From: DASPLX01 sp035627375
GTDB lineage: Bacteria > Pseudomonadota > Gammaproteobacteria > Burkholderiales > Burkholderiaceae_D
Reading direction: 5' to 3'
DNA length: 64,000 nucleotides
Assembly: GCA_035627375.1 (NCBI GenBank)
Contig: DASPLX010000017.1
Location: forward strand, 68,808-132,807
The notes below the pieces were generated by a model. It had not been told where the DNA came from. It saw only the letters and a program-made list of their open reading frames with translations, and did not search any database. The translations under genes were made by a program, and so were the position numbers. Position 1 is the first letter of the stretch. Every line of letters starts with the position of its first letter. This document shows, piece by piece, positions 1 to 7,192 of this stretch.

Positions 1-975
1 GCCTTGCGCGCGCGCCAGCTGCGCGCTCAACAGGGGATCCTGCTGCAGATGCAGGCGGATGATGTCGGGGTTGGCGTCGAGATCGAATTGATTGCGCAAG
101 CGCGCCATCAGCGGCATCAGGAGCGGCGCCAGCGACGGCGCGATTTGCGCCTGCAATTGGTGTTTCGCCGCCAGATGCGTGACGCGCAGCCAGCCGTCCG
201 CCACGCCCGAGACGGTGCGCAACCGCACGCTGCGGAGATAGACGGGCGTTCCCTTGTCGTTCTCGATCGCTTCGACGCCCGGAATCGCGCGCCCGGCCAG
301 ATAGCGCGCGATGTCGTCCCAGCCGAACGGCGGCCGATACGCCAGGCGCAAGGTCAGGGCATCCGGCTCCTTGCCCTCCTTGCCGTCGCTCCGGATCGCG
401 CGCCGGACTTCGGTCGGCGCCATCCGGTAACGCTCGGCGAACAGCGTGTTGAAACGGCGCACGCTGCCGAAGCCGGCCGCATAGGCGACATCAACCATGC
501 TCAGCGAGGTTTCCTGCAGCAGCTTCTTCGCGAACAAGAGGCGTTGCGTCTGCGCCAATTCCACCGGCGTCACGCCGAAGTGCTGCAGCAATACGCGCCG
601 CAGCTGGCGCGACGACAATCCGACTTCCTCGGCCAGCCGTTCGACATCGCCGTCGTTCAACGCGCCGGCGGCGATGCGCTGCCAGACCGCGTAAGCGAGA
701 TTCTGCTGCACCGCGTACGGCGCGAGCTCCGGCCGGCAGCGCAAGCAGGGCCGGTAGCCGGCCGCCTCGGCCGCGGCGGCGCTCGAAAAGAATTCGCACG
801 ACGATTCGCGCGGCGTCTTGACCGCGCACACCGGGCGGCAATAGATACCGGTCGTCTTGACGCCGGTGAAGAAGACGCCGTCGAAACGCGTGTCCTTGGC
901 GGCGAGGGCGCGGTAATAGCGGGTGCGGTCCGCCAGCGCGGGAATATCGTGGGAGGATGCGGTCGTTTGGGCCAT
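1..975 (-). CDS. Ada-type methyl-acceptor / AlkA-type DNA glycosylase fusion, 3' end cut off by the window
   Basis: Alkylation-damage repair and sensing protein. Residues 1-85 form the Ada zinc-binding methylphosphotriester domain. Its four cysteines (C46, C50, C77, C80) have the same 4/27/3 spacing as in E. coli Ada, and the first lies in a GIYCRPVC context, as expected for the methyl acceptor. An AraC-type HTH follows at about residues 90-195. The remainder looks like the AlkA N-terminal domain (LRLAYRPPFGWD at about 205). The frame stays open to base 1, so the helix-hairpin-helix glycosylase domain and stop codon lie outside. The start is the ATG at 975, which keeps the whole Ada domain. 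The call as an Ada/AlkA fusion rather than full Ada with an O6-methyltransferase domain rests on the AlkA_N-like part. Confidence 0.88.
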   Translation of the reverse strand, partial: MAQTTASSHDIPALADRTRYYRALAAKDTRFDGVFFTGVKTTGIYCRPVCAVKTPRESSCEFFSSAAAAEAAGYRPCLRCRPELAPYAVQQNLAYAVWQRIAAGALNDGDVERLAEEVGLSSRQLRRVLLQHFGVTPVELAQTQRLLFAKKLLQETSLSMVDVAYAAGFGSVRRFNTLFAERYRMAPTEVRRAIRSDGKEGKEPDALTLRLAYRPPFGWDDIARYLAGRAIPGVEAIENDKGTPVYLRSVRLRTVSGVADGWLRVTHLAAKHQLQAQIAPSLAPLLMPLMARLRNQFDLDANPDIIRLHLQQDPLLSAQLARAQG

Positions 976-1051
976 GCGCAAGTTATACGCGCCGCCGCCA
1001 GCGGCGTCTAGCCGTTTTCGGACACGAAAGCGGCAGGCCGGCGCCCCGCCA

Positions 1052-1270
1052 TCAACCTTGCTCTTCCTCTCGCTGCCGCTCTCGCATGCGCTGCATCACC
1101 TCCCGCGCCGCCGCGCTGGCGTGCGCCTCCCAGGCGCCCATCCGGCGATGCGCGGGCATAAGGCCGAGGTCGTGATCCATCCAGCGCGGACGCAGCGCCC
1201 GCAGCGCGGCGATGACGAGAGCCCTGGCGCGCGACGCAGTCGTGGAAGTCGGCAAGGTCTGGATATTCAT
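1052..1270 (-). CDS. small hypothetical protein (72 aa), divergent from a LysR gene
   Basis: Begins MNIQTLPTS. The C-terminal half is charged and probably helical, with an Arg-rich end (MRERQREEEQG). No family recognised. It stands back to back with the LysR gene at 1364, separated by about 93 bp. This is the usual position of a LysR target, so it may be regulated by that protein. A longer frame exists upstream but would run into the LysR gene. It could be a spurious open frame in GC-rich DNA; the Met at 1270 and the divergent layout are the only support. Confidence 0.5.
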   Translation of the reverse strand: MNIQTLPTSTTASRARALVIAALRALRPRWMDHDLGLMPAHRRMGAWEAHASAAAREVMQRMRERQREEEQG

Positions 1271-1363
1271 GATGAGGCGCTCCGTGTTCGATTGGCGTGC
1301 GCCCAGTGTAGGTGTTAGTCTACGCACAATAAACATCCGATTTTGCGTTTTAGATTTGCAAAA

Positions 1364-2329
1364 ATGCACAACAAGAAAATCGCCGCGACGAACCCGGAGG
1401 CGCTGGAAGCGAGCGCATCGAAACTCGATTGGGACGATCTGCGCCATGTGCTGGCCGTCGCCCGCCACGGCTCGCTATCGGGCGCGGCGCGCGCGCTGCG
1501 GGTCACCCATTCGACGATGCTCAGGCGCATCGATGCCGTCGAGGGCAAGCTCCAGACCCGCCTGTTCGAACGCTTGCGCGACGGCTATGTCGCCACCGAG
1601 GCCGGCGAACTGCTGCGTCGGGCCGCCGAGCAGTGCGAACCGCTGGTCGCCGAAGCCGAACGGCTCGTCATCGGCGGCGACACGCGCCTGACCGGAAGCT
1701 TGCGCATCACCACGGCGCCCGTGATAGCCCTGCATCTGCTGCCGCCCGTGCTCGCCAAATTTTGCGGCGCGCATCCGGACATCGAGGTGGAGCTGCAGAC
1801 CTCGCTGGAACGCGTCGATCTGTCCCGCCGCGAAGCCGATGTCGCGCTGCGCGTGGCGCACAAGGTGCCGGATTACCTGGTGGGCCGCGTCGTCGGCGAG
1901 CTCCGCATGCGGATTTACGCATGGCCCGGAGCGCCCTTCCTGGCCGCCGGGAAAAGGATCTCGAAACCGCTGCCGGTCGATGCGGTGATACGCGACTTCC
2001 CGTGGATCAGCTTCGAGCGCGACGTGCTTGAGCGCCCGTCGAATCGCTGGCTCCAGGCGAATGTGCCGGCTTCGTCGGTCGTGCTGCGCGTCGACCACTT
2101 CCCGAGCGCCCTCGCGATGCTGCGCACCGGCATCGGCGTCGCCCTGCTGCCGGAGATCGTGACGAACGATGCCCCGGAACTCGTCGCCCTGACCGCGCCG
2201 ATCGAGGAATTGGACATGCCGATATGGATACTGACCCATCCCGACCTGCGCAACTCCGCGCGCGTGCGCGCCTTCCTGCAGATGGCCGGCGACGAGATCG
2301 GACGCCTGGCCGGGCCGCGCCGGCCCTAG
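1364..2329 (+). CDS. LysR-family transcriptional regulator
   Basis: About 321 aa, normal for the family. The N-terminal winged HTH lies at about residues 20-80 (LRHVLAVARHGSLSGAARALRVTHSTMLRRID) and is followed by a periplasmic-binding-like effector domain. The ATG at 1364 is preferred to a TTG 21 bases upstream; neither has a strong ribosome site. The divergent small gene (1052-1270) is a possible target. A ferredoxin gene follows 91 bp downstream on the same strand. The effector cannot be read from the sequence. Confidence 0.9.
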   Translation: MHNKKIAATNPEALEASASKLDWDDLRHVLAVARHGSLSGAARALRVTHSTMLRRIDAVEGKLQTRLFERLRDGYVATEAGELLRRAAEQCEPLVAEAERLVIGGDTRLTGSLRITTAPVIALHLLPPVLAKFCGAHPDIEVELQTSLERVDLSRREADVALRVAHKVPDYLVGRVVGELRMRIYAWPGAPFLAAGKRISKPLPVDAVIRDFPWISFERDVLERPSNRWLQANVPASSVVLRVDHFPSALAMLRTGIGVALLPEIVTNDAPELVALTAPIEELDMPIWILTHPDLRNSARVRAFLQMAGDEIGRLAGPRRP

Positions 2330-2420
2330 CGTGCCGAGCGGCCCCAGGCTTGCCGCTTGTAAGGCTGCGGCAAGGCACGCTAAGCTGTGCGTCCCTTCCT
2401 TCGCTTCCATGGTCCGCGCA

Positions 2421-2720
2421 ATGGACGACCGTCCGCTCTCCGTCCTGATCGAGCCGCAGCAATGGCACTTCCCGGCCGGCCCCGAAACGACCGTGCTGCA
2501 AGCCGCGCTCCAGGCTGGCATCGCGCTGCCGAATTCATGCCGCAACGGCACCTGCCGCACCTGCATGTGCCGGACGCGCGCGGGTCGGGTGCAATATCGC
2601 ATCGAATGGCCGGGCCTGAGCCGCGAAGAAAAAGATGAAGGCTACATCCTGGCGTGCGTCGCCTATCCGCAATCGGACCTGGTGATCGTCTCGCCCGCGG
2701 CCCGGAAAATCACTCCCTGA
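2421..2720 (+). CDS. [2Fe-2S] plant-type ferredoxin
   Basis: A 99-aa single-domain electron carrier. Cluster ligands C40, C45, C48 and C79 follow the plant-type pattern C-x4-C-x2-C-x30-C, in the context NSCRNGTCRTC and later ILACVAYP. The start at 2421 (MDDRPLSVLI) places the beta-grasp fold at the N-terminus. An ATG four codons earlier (2409) is also possible, and neither has a clear ribosome site. No reductase or oxygenase lies beside it, so the redox partner is unknown. The next gene, an MFS carrier, starts 106 bp downstream. Confidence 0.88.
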   Translation: MDDRPLSVLIEPQQWHFPAGPETTVLQAALQAGIALPNSCRNGTCRTCMCRTRAGRVQYRIEWPGLSREEKDEGYILACVAYPQSDLVIVSPAARKITP

Positions 2721-2826
2721 AAGCCGGCTCCGGCCGGTGCTGGCCTCCCCGAAGCGGCGGGCCACGCGCTTTGCCGCTTTGCGCTACACTCGATTTTCCC
2801 GCCCCCAAGCCCTTCGCAACGCCGCC

Positions 2827-4047
2827 ATGCTGACCGCCGCCCGCCCTCCGCAGTTGAAGACCGTCCTGATCGCCGCCGGCGTCGTACTCACCCTGGCAAT
2901 GGGCGTGCGCCATGGTTTCGGTTTCTGGCTGCAACCGATTTCGCAAGCGCACGGCTGGACGCGCGAAACCTATTCGCTGGCGATGGCCCTGCAAAATCTG
3001 CTGTGGGGTGCGTTCGGTCCGTTCGCCGGCATGGCAGCCGACCGCTTCGGCACGGCGCGCGTCGTGATCGCCGGCGCGCTCTTTTATGTCGCGGGCTTGC
3101 TGTGGATGGCGCTGGTCGACCAGCCCGGCGCCTTCGTCGTCGGCTCCGGCATCCTGGTCGGCGCCGCGCTCGCCTGCACCGCGTTCGGCGCGGTCTCCGG
3201 CATCATCGGCCGCACGGCCCCCGAGCACAAGCGTTCATGGGCGTTCGGGATTTCCTCGGCGGCCAGTTCATTCGGACAATTCGTGATGATGCCGGTCGAA
3301 CAACAGCTGATCTCCATCACCGGCTGGCAGCATGCCTTTTTTATCCTCGCGGCGCTGGTCGGACTCGCCATGCTGCCGATGGCGTTCGGCTTGCGCGAGC
3401 CGCCGGCCCAGCAGGCCGGCGGACCGCAGCAGAGCATTCTCGAGGCGACGCGGGAAGCGTTCTCCTATCGCCCGTTCCAGCTGCTGGTGGCCGGTTATTT
3501 CGTGTGCGGCTTCCAGGTCGTGTTCATCGGCGTCCACATGCCGGCCTATCTGAAGGACAAGGGCATCATGGATCCGAATGTCGCCGTCATGGCGCTGGCG
3601 CTGATCGGCCTGTTCAACATCTTCGGCTCCTATTACGCCGGCAAGCTCGGCGGCTTCCTGCCGAAGCGCTATCTGCTGTCGTCGATCTACTTGTCGCGCT
3701 CGATCGCCATCTCGCTGTTCCTGCTGGCGCCGCTGACGCCCTGGTCGGTCTATGTGTTCGCCTGCGCGATGGGGCTGCTCTGGCTGTCGACGGTGCCGCT
3801 CACCAGCGGCGTGATCGCCGGCATCTTCGGGGTGAAGCATATGTCGATGCTGGCGGGATTCGTGTTCTTTTCGCACCAGGTCGGCAGCTTCCTCGGCGTC
3901 TGGCTCGGCGGCTACCTCTACACCCGGCAGGGCAGCTACGACACCGTATGGGCGATCACGATCGCGCTCGGCATCTTCGCCGCCCTGGTCAACCTGCCGA
4001 TCGACGAGCGCGCCATCGTGCGCCCGCGGCAACCGGCCATGATCTGA
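2827..4047 (+). CDS. MFS transporter (12 TM)
   Basis: A 406-aa inner-membrane carrier with repeated hydrophobic helices throughout. The N-terminus is typical of oxalate/formate-like or monocarboxylate-type MFS members (GVRHGFGFWLQPIS in the first loop). A charged central loop at about residues 200-215 divides the two six-helix halves. The start at MLTAARPP follows the junction of GC-rich leader and hydrophobic helix 1; longer frames upstream lack support. It is followed at 9 bp by a membrane microprotein and an aminotransferase, suggesting one transcript. Substrate not identifiable. Confidence 0.87.
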   Translation: MLTAARPPQLKTVLIAAGVVLTLAMGVRHGFGFWLQPISQAHGWTRETYSLAMALQNLLWGAFGPFAGMAADRFGTARVVIAGALFYVAGLLWMALVDQPGAFVVGSGILVGAALACTAFGAVSGIIGRTAPEHKRSWAFGISSAASSFGQFVMMPVEQQLISITGWQHAFFILAALVGLAMLPMAFGLREPPAQQAGGPQQSILEATREAFSYRPFQLLVAGYFVCGFQVVFIGVHMPAYLKDKGIMDPNVAVMALALIGLFNIFGSYYAGKLGGFLPKRYLLSSIYLSRSIAISLFLLAPLTPWSVYVFACAMGLLWLSTVPLTSGVIAGIFGVKHMSMLAGFVFFSHQVGSFLGVWLGGYLYTRQGSYDTVWAITIALGIFAALVNLPIDERAIVRPRQPAMI

Positions 4048-4055
4048 ATGCCGTC

Positions 4056-4184
4056 ATGCGCGCCAAGCTCAAATCCATGCTGTTGTACCTCGCCTTGGCG
4101 GCGGCGCTGGCGCTCGCGTTCGCGGCCTATCTGCAACCCTCGTTCGTCGTCGATCTCGCCAACCGCATCATCCTATGCTTCTGA
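4056..4184 (+). CDS. 42-aa single-TM membrane microprotein
   Basis: MRAKLKSMLLYLALAAAL opens a short basic N-terminus followed by one hydrophobic helix (about residues 8-27) and a short tail ending IILCF. It begins 8 bases after the MFS stop and overlaps the first codons of the aminotransferase gene by 10 bases, so it is probably translationally coupled. The reading agrees with a Met start and a tight operon fit. Function unknown; one possibility is a small accessory subunit of the neighbouring carrier. Confidence 0.6.
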   Translation: MRAKLKSMLLYLALAAALALAFAAYLQPSFVVDLANRIILCF

Positions 4185-5365
4185 ATCCCGCCCTCTCGAC
4201 GCCGGCCGCGCGCGAAGCCGTGCGGCGCCTCGGCGCATCCCGCATCCGCGAAGTTTCGAACGCCGGCATCGGCCGCGGCGACGTGCTGCCGTTCTGGTTC
4301 GGCGAACCGGATCAGGTGACGCCGGACTTCATCCGCGCCGCGGCCAAGGCGGCGCTCGATGCCGGCGATACCTTCTATACGAGCAATTACGGCATCCCGC
4401 CGCTGCGCGAGGCGATCGCGAAGTACCTGTCGGCGCTGCACGGCCCGATCGACGTCGATCGCATCGCCGTCACCTCGTCCGGCGTATCGGCGCTGATGCT
4501 GCTGTCGCAACTGATCATCGAGCCGGGCGACCGCGTCGTGGCCGTTACGCCGCTCTGGCCGAACCTGGTCGAGATACCGAAGATTCTCGGCGCGCAGGTC
4601 GAACGCGTGGCGCTGCGATTCGGCCGCACCTGGGAACTCGACATCGAACGCCTGCTCGCCGCTCTGACCCCGGGCACACGCGCCGTTTTCCTGAACTCGC
4701 CGAACAATCCGACCGGTTGGGTCATCACCCGCGAACAGCAGGAAATCCTGCTTGCGCATTGCCGCCGCCACGGCATCTGGATCGTGGCCGACGACGTCTA
4801 TGAACGCCTGGTATTCGATCAGACCGGCGACGCCAGGCCGTGCGCGCCGTCGTTCCTCGATATCGCGACGCCGCAAGACCGTCTCATCTCGGCGCACAGC
4901 TTTTCGAAATCCTGGCTGATGACGGGTTGGCGGCTCGGCTGGCTGGTGGTGCCGCCGGCGCTCGCGGCCGACCTCGGCAAGCTGGTCGAATACAACACCT
5001 CCTGCGCGCCCGGCTTCGTGCAACAGGCCGGCATCGTCGCCATCGAGCGCGGCGAGGAAGTGATCGCGCAGACGAACCGGCGCTATCAGGCGGCGCGCGA
5101 TTTTCTGTACGAACGCTTGAATGCCTTGCCCGGCGTCGCGACGCCGAAACCGAAAGGCGCGATGTATCTGTTTTTCCGCATCGACGGAGAAAGCGACACG
5201 CTCGCATTGTGCAAGCGGCTGGTGACGGAAGCCGAACTCGGGCTCGCGCCGGGCAGCGCGTTCGGCGACGAGGGTGAAGGCTATGTACGCTGGTGCTTCG
5301 CCAGCTCCATCGAACGGCTGGAGGAAGGCGCCGATCGACTGGAGCGCTTCCTGGGCCGTCGTTGA
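4175..5365 (+). CDS. class I/II pyridoxal-phosphate aminotransferase
   Basis: A 396-aa fold-type I aminotransferase. The sequence SAHSFSKSWLMTGWR contains the Schiff-base lysine K245. Other fold landmarks are LNSPNNPTG at 173-181 (cofactor/substrate loop), VADDVYE at 204-210 (the Asp that binds the pyridine nitrogen) and the GWRLGW arginine region. It resembles the AspC/AlaA-like broad class (transamination of amino acid and 2-oxoacid); the substrate is not clear. It ends in a 13-bp hairpin that includes the stop codon. Confidence 0.92.
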   Translation: MLLNPALSTPAAREAVRRLGASRIREVSNAGIGRGDVLPFWFGEPDQVTPDFIRAAAKAALDAGDTFYTSNYGIPPLREAIAKYLSALHGPIDVDRIAVTSSGVSALMLLSQLIIEPGDRVVAVTPLWPNLVEIPKILGAQVERVALRFGRTWELDIERLLAALTPGTRAVFLNSPNNPTGWVITREQQEILLAHCRRHGIWIVADDVYERLVFDQTGDARPCAPSFLDIATPQDRLISAHSFSKSWLMTGWRLGWLVVPPALAADLGKLVEYNTSCAPGFVQQAGIVAIERGEEVIAQTNRRYQAARDFLYERLNALPGVATPKPKGAMYLFFRIDGESDTLALCKRLVTEAELGLAPGSAFGDEGEGYVRWCFASSIERLEEGADRLERFLGRR

Positions 5366-5381
5366 TCGAACGACGGCCCAG
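5351..5381 (+). terminator. 13-bp hairpin spanning the aminotransferase stop codon
   Basis: Arms CTGGGCCGTCGTT (5351-5363) and AACGACGGCCCAG (5369-5381) are perfectly complementary around the 5-base loop GATCG. The TGA stop lies at the loop edge. No U-run follows, so it may stabilise the 3' end or act with Rho rather than as a classical intrinsic terminator. It could also serve the convergent gene ending at 5390. Confidence 0.6.
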
Positions 5382-5389
5382 CCGCCAGC

Positions 5390-5623
5390 TTATCCCGCAT
5401 TCCAGCCGCCGGAAAATCTATTGGATTCCCCGGTTATTTCTTCATACAACGCGGATAAGTCCTTCCTGGTATTCGAATACTTGTACGAAGCAACGCCATC
5501 GACTTTGTGCGAAAGAATCGTCCCGTCCGGCGCCACGTGGATATGGTCGAGATGAATATTTCTTCCCGTAGCTACAAGATAGGATCCGTCCGAAAGCTTC
5601 TTGGTTTCCATCCATTCCCCCAT
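5390..5623 (-). CDS. small hypothetical protein (77 aa)
   Basis: Begins MGEWMETKKLSDGSYL. The first two-thirds read as short beta strands with Gly/Asp turns (RNIHLDHIHVAPDGTILSHK); the end is polar and helical. No family recognised. An internal Met at residue 5 is an alternative start. It is the last of four short minus-strand genes (with 5692, 5860 and 6096) in a patch of lower G+C than the flanking DNA. No signal peptide or membrane helix. Confidence 0.6.
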   Translation of the reverse strand: MGEWMETKKLSDGSYLVATGRNIHLDHIHVAPDGTILSHKVDGVASYKYSNTRKDLSALYEEITGESNRFSGGWNAG

Positions 5624-5691
5624 GTTGTCAGTTCATCGATGTGCCGGCGTCATGGTCCGGCGCGCACAAGCGAATGCGAATCGGCAGCGCC

Positions 5692-5790
5692 CTAACCGCA
5701 ATAAGGGCACCGTAGCGAATCTTGCACGGTACGACGACATCTGGGACAAGTCCAGGTTGCCGTTGCATGTGGTCGGATTTGATATTTCAT
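5692..5790 (-). CDS. 32-aa zinc-ribbon microprotein
   Basis: The protein begins MKYQIRPHATATW and carries two CxxC knuckles, CPRC and CPYC, spaced like a zinc ribbon, and ends one Gly after the last Cys. The start is well fixed: AAGGAG sits 7 bases before the ATG (5788-5790). It is too short for routine gene calling. The gene lies between a 77-aa and a 73-aa small gene on the same strand. Metal binding is inferred from the double CxxC; function unknown. Confidence 0.68.
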   Translation of the reverse strand: MKYQIRPHATATWTCPRCRRTVQDSLRCPYCG

Positions 5791-5859
5791 GATGAATCTC
5801 CTTGAGTGATTTCGGTACATGTGCGGTCCGAGCCGATGCGACCCGCCTCAACAGTGCTT

Positions 5860-6081
5860 CTACGTCGACCGATAGATGGAATCGCCACGTTCAAAATAAC
5901 CGCATACCTGCTTGGAGCTGACATGGATTCGGTATCGGGCACAGATCCAATAATTGCTCTTGGGATCGTCCACGCGGTACCGGCACTGCTCGCAGTTTTC
6001 GTACATCGTCCCGCTGGCAAGCCCATTCCGGTCGATCGAGTCTTGCGCCAGGCTGTTTCTGATTTTCCCCAGGATTCCCAT
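5860..6081 (-). CDS. small Cys-rich hypothetical protein (73 aa)
   Basis: Begins MGILGKIRNSLAQ, preceded by a strong GGAGG ribosome site 4 bases before the ATG. A second half holds four cysteines (CEQC, then single Cys after 14 and 11 residues, in ENCEQCRY, YWICARYR and QVCGYF), likely a small metal site. No signal peptide or TM helix. Its start lies 14 bp after the end of the 74-aa membrane protein gene, so the two are probably co-transcribed. No family recognised. Confidence 0.66.
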   Translation of the reverse strand: MGILGKIRNSLAQDSIDRNGLASGTMYENCEQCRYRVDDPKSNYWICARYRIHVSSKQVCGYFERGDSIYRST

Positions 6082-6095
6082 GAATCCTCCCTCCT

Positions 6096-6320
6096 TCAAA
6101 GTCCATATTTAAGAAAACGAACGAGATTTCCGAACCCTCTTCGTAAAGTACCGAAGGTAACGACTTCCTTCACGGATCCACCGAAATTTCCCGGGCTGAG
6201 GCCGGCCAGCATCAACGTCACCGGAAGAAAGCACCACTGTAAAAAACTGATGAAGCCTCCGACGAAAATCCAGACATAGCATCCCACCAAGAAGATAGGA
6301 AATCTAAATATCGCTCCCAT
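6096..6320 (-). CDS. small membrane protein (74 aa)
   Basis: Starts MGAIFRFPIFLVGCYVW with a GGAGG ribosome site 7 bases upstream of the ATG. The first half holds one long or two short hydrophobic segments (about residues 7-42), then a Gly-rich loop and a basic tail (LRRGFGNLVRFLKYGL). It is followed at 14 bp by the 73-aa Cys-rich gene. Probably an inner-membrane protein. No family recognised. Confidence 0.66.
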   Translation of the reverse strand: MGAIFRFPIFLVGCYVWIFVGGFISFLQWCFLPVTLMLAGLSPGNFGGSVKEVVTFGTLRRGFGNLVRFLKYGL

Positions 6321-6413
6321 GTATATCCCTCCAGCCAAATCCGTACTCAATTTGAACAAGAACTGTTAAACATCTTGGCGCTGCCGGCGCGTCTCTCGCC
6401 AAGCGCCATGGGG

Positions 6414-7064
6414 TCAGACCACTATCACGCTCACGCAACATCGCAGCCCCTCGAGTTCGGGAAAACAGTACTCTCCATCCCGATCCTTCATTTTCCAATA
6501 CGACACCACCCAAGCTGGCGTGTTTGGCGCCGTGAAATTCACCGCCAGCGTGACGGACTCTCCCGGCATCGTGTCCGGTATCGGCAATTCAGCCTTGTCG
6601 GGAACCAGCGAATAATTGAGAGGAACGAATGCGTCTCCTTCTTTCCGATAAAGCAGAGCACTCTGGTCCTGGCAAACCAGTTTGCGGCCTATCCAAGGCC
6701 GTTCGCCGGCATTCGCGATTTCCCATATCTTTTCGAAGCGCTGATTGGTGGTGACCATCGACCCATCCGGATAGGTGACATCCCGGAGGAAGCGGCTGGC
6801 GTCCCTTTTTTCCTTGGTCTTCCAATCCCCTCTCGATGGCGGGGAAGTCCCCGCAAGATAGAGACTCACCAAGCGATATGGATGATCATCGATGGCATAC
6901 GCCAGATTGGCGAGCGTCGTCAGTTCCGGGCATTTGACGTCGGCACTCAATAATTTCAGAAGCGCGGGCCGGCTGATCTTCGCACGACGCGCCAACTCCG
7001 AGTCGCTGATGCCTCGCATGCGCGCCTGCTGCTTCACGTAGTTCACCAGATCGAGAATGCTCAC
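6414..7064 (-). CDS. HTH protein with C-terminal NBR1 FW-like (Ig-like) domain
   Basis: A 216-aa two-domain protein. Residues 1-70 are an XRE-like HTH (ISDSELARRAKISRPALLKLLS). Residues 88-216 resemble the NBR1 FW (four-tryptophan, Ig-like) domain: FLRDVTYPDGSMV, an FEKIWEIANAGERPW strand pair, then PDTMPGESVTLAVNFTAP and SYWKMKDRDGEYCF. In eukaryotes this fold binds cargo in selective autophagy; bacterial copies exist but their role is not established. The start is a GTG with GGGAG 4 bases upstream. It is divergent from the substrate-binding protein gene at 7193 and upstream of the small-gene cluster on its own strand. The HTH suggests DNA binding; the FW domain may sense a ligand or partner (inference). 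Confidence 0.78.
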   Translation of the reverse strand: MSILDLVNYVKQQARMRGISDSELARRAKISRPALLKLLSADVKCPELTTLANLAYAIDDHPYRLVSLYLAGTSPPSRGDWKTKEKRDASRFLRDVTYPDGSMVTTNQRFEKIWEIANAGERPWIGRKLVCQDQSALLYRKEGDAFVPLNYSLVPDKAELPIPDTMPGESVTLAVNFTAPNTPAWVVSYWKMKDRDGEYCFPELEGLRCCVSVIVV

Positions 7065-7093
7065 TTGTCTCCCACAAGGTTCAATACAGCGGC

Positions 7094-7151
7094 ATTGATA
7101 AAATAGTCGCTCCGATTCTACCGAGCGGACTTGTATTCTACGGTTATCAAT
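7094..7151. promoter_or_regulatory. repeat-rich divergent intergenic region
   Basis: Between the HTH/FW gene and the substrate-binding protein gene. A direct repeat ATTCTAC[C/G]G occurs at 7115-7123 and 7135-7143 (period 20 bp), framed by an inverted pair ATTGATA (7094-7100) and TATCAAT (7145-7151). It could be the binding region of the HTH protein; no promoter hexamers were convincing. Confidence 0.35.
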
Positions 7152-7192
7152 TTTCCGGCTTCACGAAAATTCAAACTCATAAGGCCAACAGC

